DNA of 64,000 bases, from positions 91,394-155,393 of the forward strand of contig CAKZMM010000035.1 in assembly GCA_937128505.1 (NCBI GenBank). The letters run 5' to 3'. Position 1 is the first letter of the stretch. Every line of letters begins with the position of its first letter. The position numbers and the translations under genes are program-made. The DNA is from an uncultured Thermogutta sp. (GTDB taxonomy: Bacteria; Planctomycetota; Planctomycetia; Pirellulales; Thermoguttaceae). The notes below the pieces were generated by a model. The model was not told where the DNA came from, searched no databases, and saw only the letters and a list, made by a program, of their open reading frames with translations. Positions 17,519 to 27,961 of this stretch are shown in pieces.

Positions 17519-18875
17519 GATTCTTTCAACGATCGAAATGCTTCACGCCGAACATCTCGACGTTCGCGCCGTGACCTTGGCGCTGAACGTCGATGACTGT
17601 GCAGCCCCCAGTGTCGATCTTCTGTGCCGGAAGTTGCGGAATAAGATCCTCTCTCGCGCAAGTCGCTTAGTGGAGGTTTGCGATCGCGTAGGTGCTAAAT
17701 ACGGCATACCTGTGATTAACAAACGGCTGGCCATCTCGCCGGTGGCAACGCTCTTGGCGGGTCACGGACATGCGGCTGCTGTGCAGGTCGCCAAAACGCT
17801 CGATGCCGTCGGCAGCGAATGCGGGGTGGATTTCGTCGGCGGCTTTACGGCTTTGGTCCACAAAGGGATCACGCCGGCCGATGCGGTCGTGATGAATTCG
17901 CTCCCTGAGGTGCTCTCGCAGACCGAAAGGGTCTGTTCCTCGGTCAATGTCGCTTCGCGGCATGCAGGCATCAACATGGATGCGATCCACCAAATGGGAC
18001 ATATTATTGTGCGGATTGCCGAGGCTACGGCCGATCGCTTTGGATTCGGCTGTGCCAAGCTGGTGGTGTTCGCGAATATTCCCGAGGACAACCCGTTCAT
18101 GGCGGGGGCGTACATGGGGCCCGGCGAGCCCGAGGCAGCGATCAATATCGGAGTTTCCGGGCCGGGGGTCGTTAGCAGTGCATTGAAGCGACGCCTTTCG
18201 TTGGAAAAAAATCTAACCTTGGGTGACTTGGCGGAAGAGATCAAAATCACAAGCTTCCGGGTGACCCGCGTTGGGGAACTCATCGGACGTGAAGTGGCGG
18301 CGGAACTAGGCGTGGCCTTCGGGATTGTTGATTTGTCCTTAGCCCCAACCCCAACGGTGGGCGATAGTGTGGGGGAAATCCTCAAGACGCTGGGTATTTC
18401 GAAGATCGGTGCACCCGGTTCCACCGCTGCCGTCGCGATGCTCAATGATGCCGTGAAAAAAGGCGGTCTTTTTGCCTCAAGTTCCGTGGGTGGGCTTAGT
18501 GGTGCCTTCATCCCCGTGTGCGAGGATGCCGCCTTAGCGGAGGCCGTGGCAGCGGGTCACCTGGTCTTAGAAAAGCTCGAAGCGATGACGAGCGTTTGCT
18601 CGGTCGGTCTAGATATGATCCTAGTTCCGGGAGATACACCGCCGGAAACCATAGCGGCGCTAATCGCCGACGAGATGGCTATCGGCGTGATCAACAATAA
18701 GACGACGGCAGCGCGATTGATTCCCGTACCCGGCGCTAAGGCGGGGGATTACGTGCAGTTCGGCGGTTTATTTGGGGCGGCACCGGTCATTGCAGTGCGT
18801 AACTCGGGTGCCAGCGATCAATTCGTGCATTTCGGTGGGCGGATCCCCGCCCCGCTTCAGTCGTTGGGTAATTAA
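17502..18875 (+). CDS. PFL-family protein (UPF0210/DUF711)
   Basis: The 457-residue product matches the UPF0210/DUF711 family throughout. Conserved stretches include MLHAEHLDVRAVTLALNVDD, VGGFTALVHKGITPAD, FANIPEDNPFMAGAYMGPGE, INIGVSGPGVV, DLSLAPTPTVGDSVGEIL, SSSVGGLSGAFIPVCED and MIAIGVINNKTTAARLIPVPG-like text near the end. Structures of the family resemble pyruvate-formate-lyase folds, but no reaction is established. The length is normal and the frame intact. It overlaps the upstream ACT gene. It converges with the site-2 protease gene with only 33 bases between. Confidence 0.93.
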   Translation: MLRTDEILSTIEMLHAEHLDVRAVTLALNVDDCAAPSVDLLCRKLRNKILSRASRLVEVCDRVGAKYGIPVINKRLAISPVATLLAGHGHAAAVQVAKTLDAVGSECGVDFVGGFTALVHKGITPADAVVMNSLPEVLSQTERVCSSVNVASRHAGINMDAIHQMGHIIVRIAEATADRFGFGCAKLVVFANIPEDNPFMAGAYMGPGEPEAAINIGVSGPGVVSSALKRRLSLEKNLTLGDLAEEIKITSFRVTRVGELIGREVAAELGVAFGIVDLSLAPTPTVGDSVGEILKTLGISKIGAPGSTAAVAMLNDAVKKGGLFASSSVGGLSGAFIPVCEDAALAEAVAAGHLVLEKLEAMTSVCSVGLDMILVPGDTPPETIAALIADEMAIGVINNKTTAARLIPVPGAKAGDYVQFGGLFGAAPVIAVRNSGASDQFVHFGGRIPAPLQSLGN

Positions 18876-18908
18876 ACCGACGGTGTGAGCCTCCTAGGCT
18901 TCCGACAC

Positions 18909-20228
18909 CTAGAGCAAGTCTGACCTTTCCCATAGGCTGTCAGCGCGGAAGGAGACTTGAGGGAAACGGATACCTTTCCCTGCGACGTAGGGGTGACTCA
19001 AAAAAACTGCCGGGTTAGCCGGAGAGTCGACGGAGCTATTGCTGGAGCTACTGCTATTGAATGGACTCTGATTGTACTCGCTTACGTCAGACCTTTTCGT
19101 AACGGTTACTTTCTTTTCAAACTTGCTTGTTTTCAAAATCGCAGAGGAAGCCCAGAATCGGGGGGTTAACTCATCCGGGTGGAAGACCCAAATCGGTTCC
19201 ACCTGCTCGATTGGCTCCGGCTCGATGGGTTGACGCGGTTGTTGGGGTCGAGGGACTTGTCGTTTTGGCGATCGTTCGAAGACCGGTGGCGTTTCTCGTA
19301 ATAGCTCGTCGTCCATAATGACGGGCTTCGGGGTAAAGCCGATGAAGATATAGCTGAGCGTTAATAGCCCCAGAAGGACACGTCCCGTTCCTAACGGAAT
19401 GTGGTCGGCGGCTGTCGGGGGATGTTTGTGTCCCAGTAACAAGAGTAGTAGTATCATGGGTAACCACCACCAAAAAACGATCGCAGCAGCCGCTCCGAAC
19501 AGCAAGAGAAACATGGCAACGCGATTGGCGTGCCGGGGCGTCAGGGCGTAGAGAATATGCCCCCCGTCCAACTGCCCGATGGGGATCAAGTTTAGAGCCG
19601 TGATGAAAAGTCCCACCCAGCCGGCCCAAGCCATCGGGTGCAAGAAAACGTCGTGCCCTTCCGGAATGGGGCCGAATTCCGCAGCAAAAAGCCACTTCAA
19701 AATAAGCGGCTCTCCGAATCGTTGAGCTCCGGGGACAATCGGCGCGACATACGAGTATTGCAATCCCACGTAGCAAAAAAGTAGCGTAGGAACCAAGCCG
19801 GCCAATGGTCCGGTGACACCGATATCAAAAAGCGCACGACGGTTTCCTACGCGGCTTGACATGGCGATCACCGCGCCGAAGGTCCCAATGGGCCCGAGCG
19901 GAAACGGCAAAAAATACGGCAAGCTCGCGGGCACACGGTGACGCAAAGCCTGAATGAAATGTCCGCCCTCGTGGCAGATGAGGATCGTCATAATGGAGCT
20001 TGAATAAATTAGTCCGTGCCACAAACTGCCCATCTGTATAAAGGCGACCCAAAACGTGCTAGCGCATGTCGCCAAAAAAAGGAGCAACGGCACCTTCCAC
20101 GACGCGCCTTGCGTTCGCGGGGGCGGTGCTTCTGTGGCAGGTTCAGCGACCACTTCGATGATCGGGGGACCGCCGAAGTCGTTGGGCCGGTAGAAGGGCT
20201 CAGGATACGGGGAGGCACGATCGTTCAT
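18909..20228 (-). CDS. site-2 protease-type membrane metallopeptidase (M50)
   Basis: This intramembrane zinc protease has HEGGH at residues 86-90 (zinc ligands His86 and His90, catalytic Glu87) and the third ligand in NLIPIGQLDGGH (213-224, Asp221). Six or more hydrophobic helices surround these motifs. The C-terminal ~120 residues form a proline-, glutamate- and serine-rich tail (PVFERSPKRQVPRPQQP, then a serine run around FNSSSSSNSSV), probably disordered and soluble. M50 proteases without PDZ domains of this kind occur in many planctomycetes. Substrates are unknown. The start is ATG 20228 without a visible ribosome-binding site. Confidence 0.92.
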   Translation of the reverse strand: MNDRASPYPEPFYRPNDFGGPPIIEVVAEPATEAPPPRTQGASWKVPLLLFLATCASTFWVAFIQMGSLWHGLIYSSSIMTILICHEGGHFIQALRHRVPASLPYFLPFPLGPIGTFGAVIAMSSRVGNRRALFDIGVTGPLAGLVPTLLFCYVGLQYSYVAPIVPGAQRFGEPLILKWLFAAEFGPIPEGHDVFLHPMAWAGWVGLFITALNLIPIGQLDGGHILYALTPRHANRVAMFLLLFGAAAAIVFWWWLPMILLLLLLGHKHPPTAADHIPLGTGRVLLGLLTLSYIFIGFTPKPVIMDDELLRETPPVFERSPKRQVPRPQQPRQPIEPEPIEQVEPIWVFHPDELTPRFWASSAILKTSKFEKKVTVTKRSDVSEYNQSPFNSSSSSNSSVDSPANPAVFLSHPYVAGKGIRFPQVSFRADSLWERSDLL

Positions 20229-21684
20229 AAATGGTTCGACAATAAGTTGGATATTTCAGCAAAACCGAATCGTAATCAGCCGACATTGAAAGGTTTAGTA
20301 TTAAGGGTACTTGTTCAATGTATTAAAAAACTTGTTATTGTCGCATTCCGTGGCGATTTCTGGCCAACCTTAAGCCAATCAATTATCAAACCGCAACCTC
20401 CTTAATTTGACGAGGTTTAGAAAAGCGAAATCGAATCCATCAGTTGCTTCGTCACACCGTAAACTTTTAACCGCGGAATGAACCGCCGCTTGCGTTTGAG
20501 CTAAATCTCGCCTCCCGGAAACGTGATTTTAGTAAGGCAAGATCGCCGGGCAAAGTGTGGCCTAAAAGGAAGTGGTTTCCTTATTTCGTTGGTATGGGGA
20601 AGATATTTCGTTGATAACGGGAAAAAAGGTCGCGCTCCCGGGAATTCGCCTGCTCCTGCCGACAACCCTCCGCTCCTAAGATTCTGTCACATGAACCTTA
20701 AGTGTATTTTACACACAGTGCGACGCTTCCTTCACAACCTGTATGCACCACGTTGCTGCCGGTACCAGTGTCGCCCGGTGATTACGGGGCTCCTCTTCCG
20801 CTAGTCGCTTGAGCGCAAACCCACCGAGTAGCACTCGTTCCGTTGCTGCGCACGAACCGGCCCGATTCTTTGCGACACTTTTTTGGGCCTCAGTCTGGGG
20901 TAGCGCCCAATTTTGGTCCGTTGATAAAAAACTTGCTTTTTCAAAGGTAAAGTCTAACCAGACCTCGGCAACCTGCCGGGCCGGGGTTACCGGGTTTTGC
21001 CTCGTTGATGCACCTCGAGAGGTGCGCGACTTCCGTAATGGGTGGTTTTTCTAAACTGCTACCCTGGTGATTTGAACAGACCTCGTCCCGAATTTACCCT
21101 GTAAGACGGTAGTACCTGGAAGGCCCTAGCAAAAGTAAATGGCGATTTCCCACACTGAGCCAATCCTGCAATTAAAGCTCTAACAAAGGTTCAGGATGAG
21201 CTGCCCTCCGGGTAGAGCCGGAGATTGCACGCCGCGAGGATGAGTTCGGCGTACAGCTTGCGGATTGATCCTTCGAATACCAGGCTGTGGCCGGGTAGAG
21301 TTCCGTCACTAATACGCAAAAACGCCGAATGCATCGAACAGCCAAACCTTTGGGAAGAAAACCGCAAGCAAGCCACGGATTGGAGTAAGTCAAACAAAGG
21401 TAGGCTCGAAAGCGAGTTTCCCGCAGAGTCGACGATCGAAGTTGAAAAAGCTAGGCATTAAGGGAGTGGACAAGCTGACCTGACAAGCCGGCATCGTCTT
21501 ACAAAGCGGCATGACTTTTCTTTCCCGTAAAACGAAGAATTGAAAAGCCGGCGAAACTTTGTGAGCGACGTAACGCGGTTGCGGCTTCAGAACATAAAGG
21601 CTTTCCAGTTGACCTGAAAAGGTTCTTCAATCGATTGGGGTTAAACTCGTGGTTAAGTGGCTGATTTCTGAAGGAGAAATGCTT
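20229..21684. other. 1.45-kb gene-free region
   Basis: Only short frames without family resemblance are present. I see no repeats or terminators here. It must hold the promoters of the divergent M50 and DUF1080 genes, but I cannot place them. Confidence 0.5.
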
Positions 21685-22332
21685 ATGCAACGAACCGGCC
21701 ATGGAATTCGCCAATCCGGCGCGATTTGGCTTGCGTCGTTAATCTTTGTACTGGTGGGGCAGGTGGCAAGTGCCCAGCAATTCCAGGGCACTTGGAAACC
21801 GCTTTGGGATGGAAAAACGTTCGCCGGTTGGCACAAAATTGGCGTGGGTGATTGGACGATTGAAAACGGGGCGATCGTCGGCCGCAAGGTGGCCGCGGAG
21901 AAAGAATTCGGTCACCTCGTTACAGATCGGGTATTCCGCGATTTCGTGGTAAGGCTCAAGTTCAAGGCCTTGGAAGGAAACAGCGGTTTCTACTTCCGAA
22001 TCGAGGAAAAGGGGCACAGCGGGGTTTCTGGATTTCAGGCTGAGATCGACCCAAAGGCGAATACCGGCGGACTCTACGAGACCAATGGTCGCGCATGGGT
22101 CGTTCAGCCACCGGCAGAGCTCGTGGCAAAGGCATTCAAACCGGGCGATTGGAACGAGATGATCGTGTCTGCTCAAGAGGGCGACATCACGGTGTGGATC
22201 AACGGCGTAAAAACCGCGGAACTAAAGAACGACCCCGGCCGGCGGGAAGGGCATTTGGCTTTACAGCTTCATGGTGGAAATGACATGCTGGTGATGTTTA
22301 AAGACATCGAAATCTTAGAGCCCGCCCAATAG
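21685..22332 (+). CDS. secreted DUF1080 (3-keto-disaccharide hydrolase-like) protein
   Basis: A signal peptide (MQRTGHGIRQSG AIWLASLIFVLVGQVASA) precedes a concanavalin-like beta-sandwich with the DUF1080 hallmarks: FQGTWKPLWDGKTFAGWHKIGVGDW, NSGFYFRIEE, GFQAEIDPKANTGGLYE, WNEMIVSAQEGDITVWINGVKTAELKND, and LALQLHGGNDMLVMFKDIEI. DUF1080 proteins are strongly expanded in planctomycetes and act on carbohydrates in the periplasm; some hydrolyse 3-keto-glycosides. ATG 21685 is preferred because AAGGAG sits 8 bases upstream. Length (215 residues) is that of a single-domain member. Confidence 0.92.
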   Translation: MQRTGHGIRQSGAIWLASLIFVLVGQVASAQQFQGTWKPLWDGKTFAGWHKIGVGDWTIENGAIVGRKVAAEKEFGHLVTDRVFRDFVVRLKFKALEGNSGFYFRIEEKGHSGVSGFQAEIDPKANTGGLYETNGRAWVVQPPAELVAKAFKPGDWNEMIVSAQEGDITVWINGVKTAELKNDPGRREGHLALQLHGGNDMLVMFKDIEILEPAQ

Positions 22333-22524
22333 CCCAACTGATCACAGTTTGAGAGCCACAGATCAAAGCTTGGAGCGTCTGTTCCCCGGTCCCGGGAATT
22401 AGGCACTTTTCGGGATTTTTTGCCGATGCGGTTCCAAATCTGGTTTACACCGCCTGATGGGGCGAAACGGCCGGAATCTCTGCCGACTGTGGCGGCGTGG
22501 ACCAACCGGTAACTCCGGGTGGGG

Positions 22525-22609
22525 AAGCCCTGCGAACGGGGATTACCGGTTGTCGCTCGTGCGATACTGTTGTGCCTGAGCAGATAAGCCCTGCGACCGG
22601 GAATTACCG
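22525..22609. repeat. 24-bp direct repeat, 61-bp period
   Basis: Copies at 22525-22548 and 22586-22609 share AAGCCCTGCGA and ATTACCG with few differences, in the gap between the convergent DUF1080 and lipoprotein genes. Confidence 0.85.
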
Positions 22610-22618
22610 ACCGTATTC

Positions 22619-23347
22619 CTAACGCATTTGGGTGAGGTTCGGAACAATCCTTGGGCTATTTGGTTGCCGAGACATCAACACCCGAGGATTGATCGGCGAG
22701 GGGGTTTGGTGGGGATAGCCGGAGCTAAGCCCCCTGGAAATAGGAGCCCGTTGCTGAGGGAAGACGCTGTGACGGGAACTTCGCGTTACTCTTGCGGCGG
22801 TGGAGGGTTGCCGCGGCGTACGCTTGTCGACAATTATCGGCCCTTTTACTCCTCTTACTCCGTGTGCCTTCTCAGCAAGACAGCTCGGGCATGAGTCGGG
22901 CGGTGCGGTGTAAGAAGGTTGATGGGGAACGGCCGTTAGGGGATCGGGTCCAACCCAATTCCCCCAATGATCGCAAGGCTCGCAGCTTTTCCATGTGACC
23001 CAGTCGCCCCAATAGGTTTCGCCGCATCCATCGCCGCAATATCCACAACTTAGCAAATTGAATAGCCAAGTAAGAGGCCCCCAGTACGGTGGTTGGGGAC
23101 CGGCGACGACGGCGCAGCATGCCGATCCACAATAGCCGGCCAGAGTTGGCCCACACTCCGACGAGCAAAAGCCGGTTTCGTAATCGCATGTCGGGCCTTC
23201 TCCGGCCACTACTATGGGATGGGCACCGATTGGATGATAAACGGGATGATACTGGGGGCCAGAGATTACGTGTGCAACCTCTGCACACCCCACTAGACAA
23301 GTGAGAGCCGCGATGGCTGCGGCGGCGAAACAGACGCGAGCAAACAT
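22619..23347 (-). CDS. cysteine-rich putative lipoprotein
   Basis: The 242-residue product starts with a lipoprotein signal (MFARVCFAAAAIAALTCLVGC, lipobox LVGC with Cys21). The mature part up to about residue 160 has many cysteines in pairs (TCDYETGFCSSECG, GYCGSACCAV, SCGYCGDGCGETYWG, SCEPCDHWGNW) and tryptophans, suggesting a disulfide-rich extracytoplasmic domain. The C-terminal third is basic and Pro/Ser/Arg-rich, likely disordered. Similar Cys/Gly/Tyr-rich lipoproteins are common in planctomycetes and unassigned. No neighbour suggests a role. Confidence 0.72.
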   Translation of the reverse strand: MFARVCFAAAAIAALTCLVGCAEVAHVISGPQYHPVYHPIGAHPIVVAGEGPTCDYETGFCSSECGPTLAGYCGSACCAVVAGPQPPYWGPLTWLFNLLSCGYCGDGCGETYWGDWVTWKSCEPCDHWGNWVGPDPLTAVPHQPSYTAPPDSCPSCLAEKAHGVRGVKGPIIVDKRTPRQPSTAARVTRSSRHSVFPQQRAPISRGLSSGYPHQTPSPINPRVLMSRQPNSPRIVPNLTQMR

Positions 23348-24001
23348 ACTCAGACCCCAAGCCCTTCGATTTTAAAATTCCAAAAATGGAGTTTGAGGTT
23401 GCGATTCCCAGGCAAAAGAGCCGTCATCCTGAAGGCCGCGCGACTTACTCGAACTCGTCGAGTGTTGTTATCGGCCTAAAAGTCTTCGAAATCGAGAAAA
23501 CCCGGAAAATCCACAAATTCCCTTTAATTCGTATTTTTTAGCCCGCTTACGGGAACGATTCTGCCGACATTTTCGCCCCGACAATTACCGGGGAAACCAC
23601 TAAATGAAGGGCCTGGTCGCTCTGTGCAGATGCATGGAGGGAGAAGTCCGATTGAGGAGTACGGGGAAAGAAGCAGTCTCTCCGTCTGAGAAAGAGGCAT
23701 TGCTCACAATAAATTTAGCATGGCTAATCCATAGAATCACGCAATCTAATAGTCGCCGAGGCTGATGGGCGGATGAGTTCCTAATGGCATCGGAAGTTGG
23801 GACAAAGGTTACGTCCCTTTGTCCATTAAATGATGGAGAACGCAAGTTTGGGATATTAGCTTTCGAAACCTCAGACACACGAGAAGGCAAAAGGTTCGAG
23901 CATAAACCGGAAATCACTTCATGTCCAAAACGCACCGCGCTCGGAACCGAATGCGACTCCGGAAATCAGGGCCCCGAAGAACTGACGTTGGATACGTCGA
24001 C
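23348..24001. other. gap between lipoprotein and mntP
   Basis: About 650 bases. Short frames only; no supported gene, terminator or repeat. Confidence 0.5.
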
Positions 24002-24571
24002 TTAAAAATGATGGTTTATGAGATCCCAAATGAGGATTCTCACCCCAATCACAAGGAGGATAATTCCGCCGCACAATGCCGCCCGTGCTCCAAAAACAGG
24101 TCCCAGCCTTTTTCCCGCCAACAGCCCGAAAGTGGTGCACGCGGCCGCCACAAGCCCAATGATGATACTCGACGTCAGGATCTCGGTCGTTAAAAGGCCC
24201 AAACTAAACCCCACCGCTAAGGCGTCGATGCTGGTGGCCAGTGAGAGACCCAGGAGGCTCCACCCTCGTGTTGGGTCATGGCAACCAACAATCCCCTCGG
24301 GGTGTCGCGATTCCCAAATCATTTTCCCGCCGACACCGCTCAGGAGGGCTAGGGCGATCCAATGGTCCCAATGGATCAGAAAAGCCCCGAAATGATCGCC
24401 GGCTGCCCAACCGAGTATCGGCATGAAAAACTGAAAAAGCCCGAAATGAAAGGCTAAGCGGAACCAGTGCCGCACGGTAATCGCGGGCACAGCCAAACCC
24501 ACGACCACTGCCACTGCCAGGGCATCCATCGCCAATCCGAAAGCAATCCCCAGGATAGTGAACCAGCTCAA
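24002..24571 (-). CDS. mntP: MntP-type manganese efflux pump
   Basis: The 189-residue membrane protein has two copies of the MntP signature, ILGIAFGLAMDALAVAVVVG near the N-terminus and LGLSLATSIDALAVGFSLG in the middle, with the Asp-containing helices that bind Mn2+. Six helices are visible. MntP exports excess manganese across the inner membrane. I prefer TTG 24571, which has AGGAGAGGG just upstream and gives the normal family N-terminus; the frame is open to ATG 24610 and would add 13 residues. An Mn-sensing riboswitch often precedes mntP, but I could not recognise one in the leader. Confidence 0.9.
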   Translation of the reverse strand: MSWFTILGIAFGLAMDALAVAVVVGLAVPAITVRHWFRLAFHFGLFQFFMPILGWAAGDHFGAFLIHWDHWIALALLSGVGGKMIWESRHPEGIVGCHDPTRGWSLLGLSLATSIDALAVGFSLGLLTTEILTSSIIIGLVAAACTTFGLLAGKRLGPVFGARAALCGGIILLVIGVRILIWDLINHHF

Positions 24572-25229
24572 GTTCCCTCTCCTCGCGGCACACGCCTCGC
24601 GGGCTTCCATCGGTTTATCAGGATCGGTCCTTAAGCGTTGCAGTATTGTTGGCTGCCTCCCAGCTTTTGCAAAGGGGATCCCGAGAATAGGAAAAAGCTG
24701 GACTTTGGCCCCTCAGAAACAAGTTCGGCTTAATGGGGACTTCCTTGCAAGTAGGCCGACGTTGGCAGCACAAGTGCGCTCCGTTAGTGAGTCCCGAAAA
24801 AACGCTTGATTGGGAATTCCGTCGACTCTGGATTTTTAACGTTTATGACGAATGTGCCACTTCGTTCAAAGTCTGAAAGCCATCGGGATGGTTAACCTGC
24901 GGGGCCCATTGGCACCAAGAGGTCTTCGCACGTAACTTCCCAATGCTGAATGCACCTCATTTGTTACATCTAATTTTTGTAAGAAAGTGAGCCGGTGTTG
25001 GAGTTGGGTTTTAGGCCCCGCAATCGCAAGTACCGCAAGCGAGGCTCGTGTCTGCCAGCGATGGAGACCCGGTTGATCCTGGCCAAGTGTTACCCTCATG
25101 AGTAGGATTATGGGCCAGCTAGTGCCTTGCGGTGGATACAATTATCGTAAGGGCAGGTTTTGCAATGCGTTAAGATGAGCTAATGAGAATCCGTATTAAA
25201 ACATCTTAGATTCGCACATATTTGCTCCC
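24572..25229. other. divergent gap between mntP and the NuoEF-like gene
   Basis: About 660 bases containing the promoters of two divergent genes. No gene or repeat is supported. Confidence 0.5.
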
Positions 25230-27602
25230 GTGACCGAGCGCCGTTTGAACACGATGGATGAATTAGATCTGCGTTTCGTGGATGAAATTGTGGACCGACT
25301 CGGCCGAGGGCCGGAGGCCACGATTCCTATCCTCCAAGCTATTCAAGAGCATTATCGCTACCTGCCGGAAGAAGCACTCTGGCGAGTTTGTGAACTGACG
25401 CAAATCACGCCGGCCAATATCGTGGGGGTAGCAACGTTTTACAATCAGTTCCGCCATCGGCCGATGGGGGAGCACCTGATCCAAATTTGTCACGGAACAG
25501 CTTGCCATGTCAAAGGTGCCGACTTGGTCCAACAAGCCCTGGAGTATGAGCTAGGGCTAACATCAGAAATGGATACGGACAGCCAAGGTCGATTCACCGT
25601 GCAAAAGGTGGCTTGCCTTGGATGCTGTACACTTGCACCGGTCATTCAAATCGATGGTGTTACATACGGGCGGGTCAGTCCTTCGCAAGTGCGAGATATC
25701 TTGCATGACTTTTTGGAACGAAAGAAGGATGGCCACCCGATGCCGTCCCGAGGGCTGGCTCCGTCGGGCCAAACAGAAGGAGAAGTCCGCATTGGTCTTG
25801 GCTCGTGCTGCGTGGCCCAGGGAAGCCAAGCAGTCTTTGCCGCTGTGCATGGAGCATTAGCCCAAATGGATCGCCCCGTGGCCTTAAAGCGGGTGGGCTG
25901 CGTGGGCATGTGCCATCAAACTCCGCTCATGGAAGTGGTCACACCCAACGGAAACGGGCGGCTTTATGCGCGTGTTGCTCCGGAGGAGGTCCCCGCAGTA
26001 CTTGCCCGACATTTCCAACCTCGGAGCTGGCGGCGCAAGATTCAGGCAAGAGTGCTGAATTGGCTGGACCTATTGGCCAGTGGTAGTCCGGCTGGTTCCT
26101 TGGGGATTGAAGCGCTCGATGTCCGTGACGGGCCGGTATGCTCGTTCTTAGGACCCCAGGTACGAATTGCCACGGAATTCAGCGGGCAAATCGACCCCAC
26201 AGATCTCGATGAATACTTGGCCCATGGCGGTTTTCAGGCTTTGTGGAAATGCCTGGAGGAATTGCAGCCTGAAGAAATTGTGGGCGAGATTAGCGCTAGC
26301 GGCCTACGGGGTCGAGGTGGGGCGGGCTTTCCCACTGGGGAAAAGTGGGCAAAAGTCGCCGCCGCGGGGCCTCCGCCGAAGTATGTCATCTGCAATGGCG
26401 ACGAGGGGGATCCTGGAGCTTTCATGGATCGCATGCTTTTGGAATCCTTCCCCTACCGTATTCTGGAAGGAATGGCCATTGCCGCCGTGGCCACAGGATG
26501 CCATCAGGGGTTCTTATACATTCGGGCAGAGTACCCGTTGGCCGTAGAAAGGGTCCGCGAGGCTTTGCAAAAGTGTTTTGAACGAGGGATTCTCGGCCCC
26601 AATGTTTTGGGAAGCGGCTTCGCTTTGGAGCTTTGTGTCAAAGAGGGAGCCGGGGCGTTTGTCTGCGGCGAAGAGACCGCACTACTTGCCTCCTTGGAAG
26701 GCAAACGGGGTATGCCGCGGTTGCGCCCGCCTTATCCGGCGGAGAAGGGTTTGTGGGATCGGCCCACGCTCATCAACAATGTGGAAACATTCGCCGTAGT
26801 ACCGTGGATCATCCGCCATGGGTCCAAAGCTTTTGCCGCCTTGGGAACTGCCACGAGCAAAGGGACTAAGGTCTTTGCTTTGGCAGGCAAAATCCGACGC
26901 GGCGGACTCATCGAAGTTCCCATGGGGATTACCATTCGTCAAATCGTAGAGGAGATCGGCGGCGGCGTAGCAGCCGGGCGGCAGTTTAAGGCGGTGCAAG
27001 TAGGCGGGCCATCCGGCGGGTGTATCCCGGCTGATTTGGCCGATATTCCGGTAGACTACGAGGCCCTGACTGCCGCGGGGGCGATCATGGGATCGGGAGG
27101 GTTGGTCGTCCTCGATGACACCGATTGCATGGTGGATATTGCACGGTATTTCCTGCGGTTCACTCAAGATCAGTCCTGTGGGAAATGCACGCTTTGTCGA
27201 ATTGGCACCCGGCGAATGTTGGAGCTTTTGGATCGGATTTGCGCGGGCGAAGGAAAAGAAAAAGACCTTGAAGAACTGGAGCAGCTAGGGCAGATCGTCC
27301 GGCTCGGGAGCATTTGCGGCTTGGGTAAGACGGCCCCGAACCCCGTGCTTTCCACGTTGCGATACTTTCGGGATGAATATGAAGCCCATTTGGCGGGGCG
27401 ATGCCCGGCAGGAAAATGCAAGGCGTTAATCCGGTACCGCATATCCGAGCGGTGCATCGGCTGCACGCTCTGTGCCCAGCACTGTCCCACAGGGGCGATT
27501 CCGCTTACCCCTTACCGGCGTCACTGGATCGATGATGAGAAATGTACACGTTGCGATACCTGCCGCCAGCTTTGCCCGGAAAAGGCGATCACCGTGGAGT
27601 AA
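25230..27602 (+). CDS. NuoE-NuoF-ferredoxin fusion (NADH-linked iron-sulfur flavoprotein)
   Basis: The 790-residue protein fuses several electron-transfer modules. Residues about 10-165 are a NuoE-like thioredoxin-fold [2Fe-2S] domain (CHGTACHVKG, CLGCC). About 185-265 is a second thioredoxin-like [2Fe-2S] domain (GLGSCCVAQGS, CVGMCHQTP). About 320-700 is NuoF: NADH/FMN motifs GLRGRGGAGFPTGEKW, CNGDEGDPGAFMDR and VCGEETALLASLEG, then the [4Fe-4S] motif CGKCTLCRIGT with ICGLGKTAPNP. The C-terminus has two [4Fe-4S] clusters (CIGCTLCAQHCP, CTRCDTCRQLCP). This is the layout of HydB/HndC-type subunits of NAD-linked hydrogenases and formate dehydrogenases, with NuoE fused on. No catalytic hydrogenase or formate dehydrogenase is in the window. 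The start GTG 25230 is uncertain (ATG 25254 possible). Confidence 0.93.
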   Translation: MTERRLNTMDELDLRFVDEIVDRLGRGPEATIPILQAIQEHYRYLPEEALWRVCELTQITPANIVGVATFYNQFRHRPMGEHLIQICHGTACHVKGADLVQQALEYELGLTSEMDTDSQGRFTVQKVACLGCCTLAPVIQIDGVTYGRVSPSQVRDILHDFLERKKDGHPMPSRGLAPSGQTEGEVRIGLGSCCVAQGSQAVFAAVHGALAQMDRPVALKRVGCVGMCHQTPLMEVVTPNGNGRLYARVAPEEVPAVLARHFQPRSWRRKIQARVLNWLDLLASGSPAGSLGIEALDVRDGPVCSFLGPQVRIATEFSGQIDPTDLDEYLAHGGFQALWKCLEELQPEEIVGEISASGLRGRGGAGFPTGEKWAKVAAAGPPPKYVICNGDEGDPGAFMDRMLLESFPYRILEGMAIAAVATGCHQGFLYIRAEYPLAVERVREALQKCFERGILGPNVLGSGFALELCVKEGAGAFVCGEETALLASLEGKRGMPRLRPPYPAEKGLWDRPTLINNVETFAVVPWIIRHGSKAFAALGTATSKGTKVFALAGKIRRGGLIEVPMGITIRQIVEEIGGGVAAGRQFKAVQVGGPSGGCIPADLADIPVDYEALTAAGAIMGSGGLVVLDDTDCMVDIARYFLRFTQDQSCGKCTLCRIGTRRMLELLDRICAGEGKEKDLEELEQLGQIVRLGSICGLGKTAPNPVLSTLRYFRDEYEAHLAGRCPAGKCKALIRYRISERCIGCTLCAQHCPTGAIPLTPYRRHWIDDEKCTRCDTCRQLCPEKAITVE

Positions 27603-27961
27603 CAAAACCCGTGGATGACACATCGAAGGGCACAAGTGCTCGCAGCCTAACATCGGACTCCGTAATGGCCGCTTAGACATAATCGGCGACGGCAGTTCAC
27701 GTAGCCTAATCTCGCGTGCACCGATGAAGCGAAAGTCGACCACGCCAAATCAACCACCGCGACAACAAACGTCAAATCATTTACTCGAACACAAAATAAT
27801 GTAGCCGATAGAGAGGTCATAGTTACGGATACCCCCTTTTCGCATGGAATGGCGAGCTGTCAACGATTCGGAGGGCGAGACTCCGACGGCGTGAAGATCT
27901 GAAATCTGGACGTTTACAGCATGAAAGCCGAAAACTCGAAAACAAACCATCTGAAGCAGAT
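27603..27961. other. gap between the two electron-transfer genes
   Basis: 359 bases with no supported gene or terminator; the two flanking genes may be co-transcribed or separately started. Confidence 0.5.
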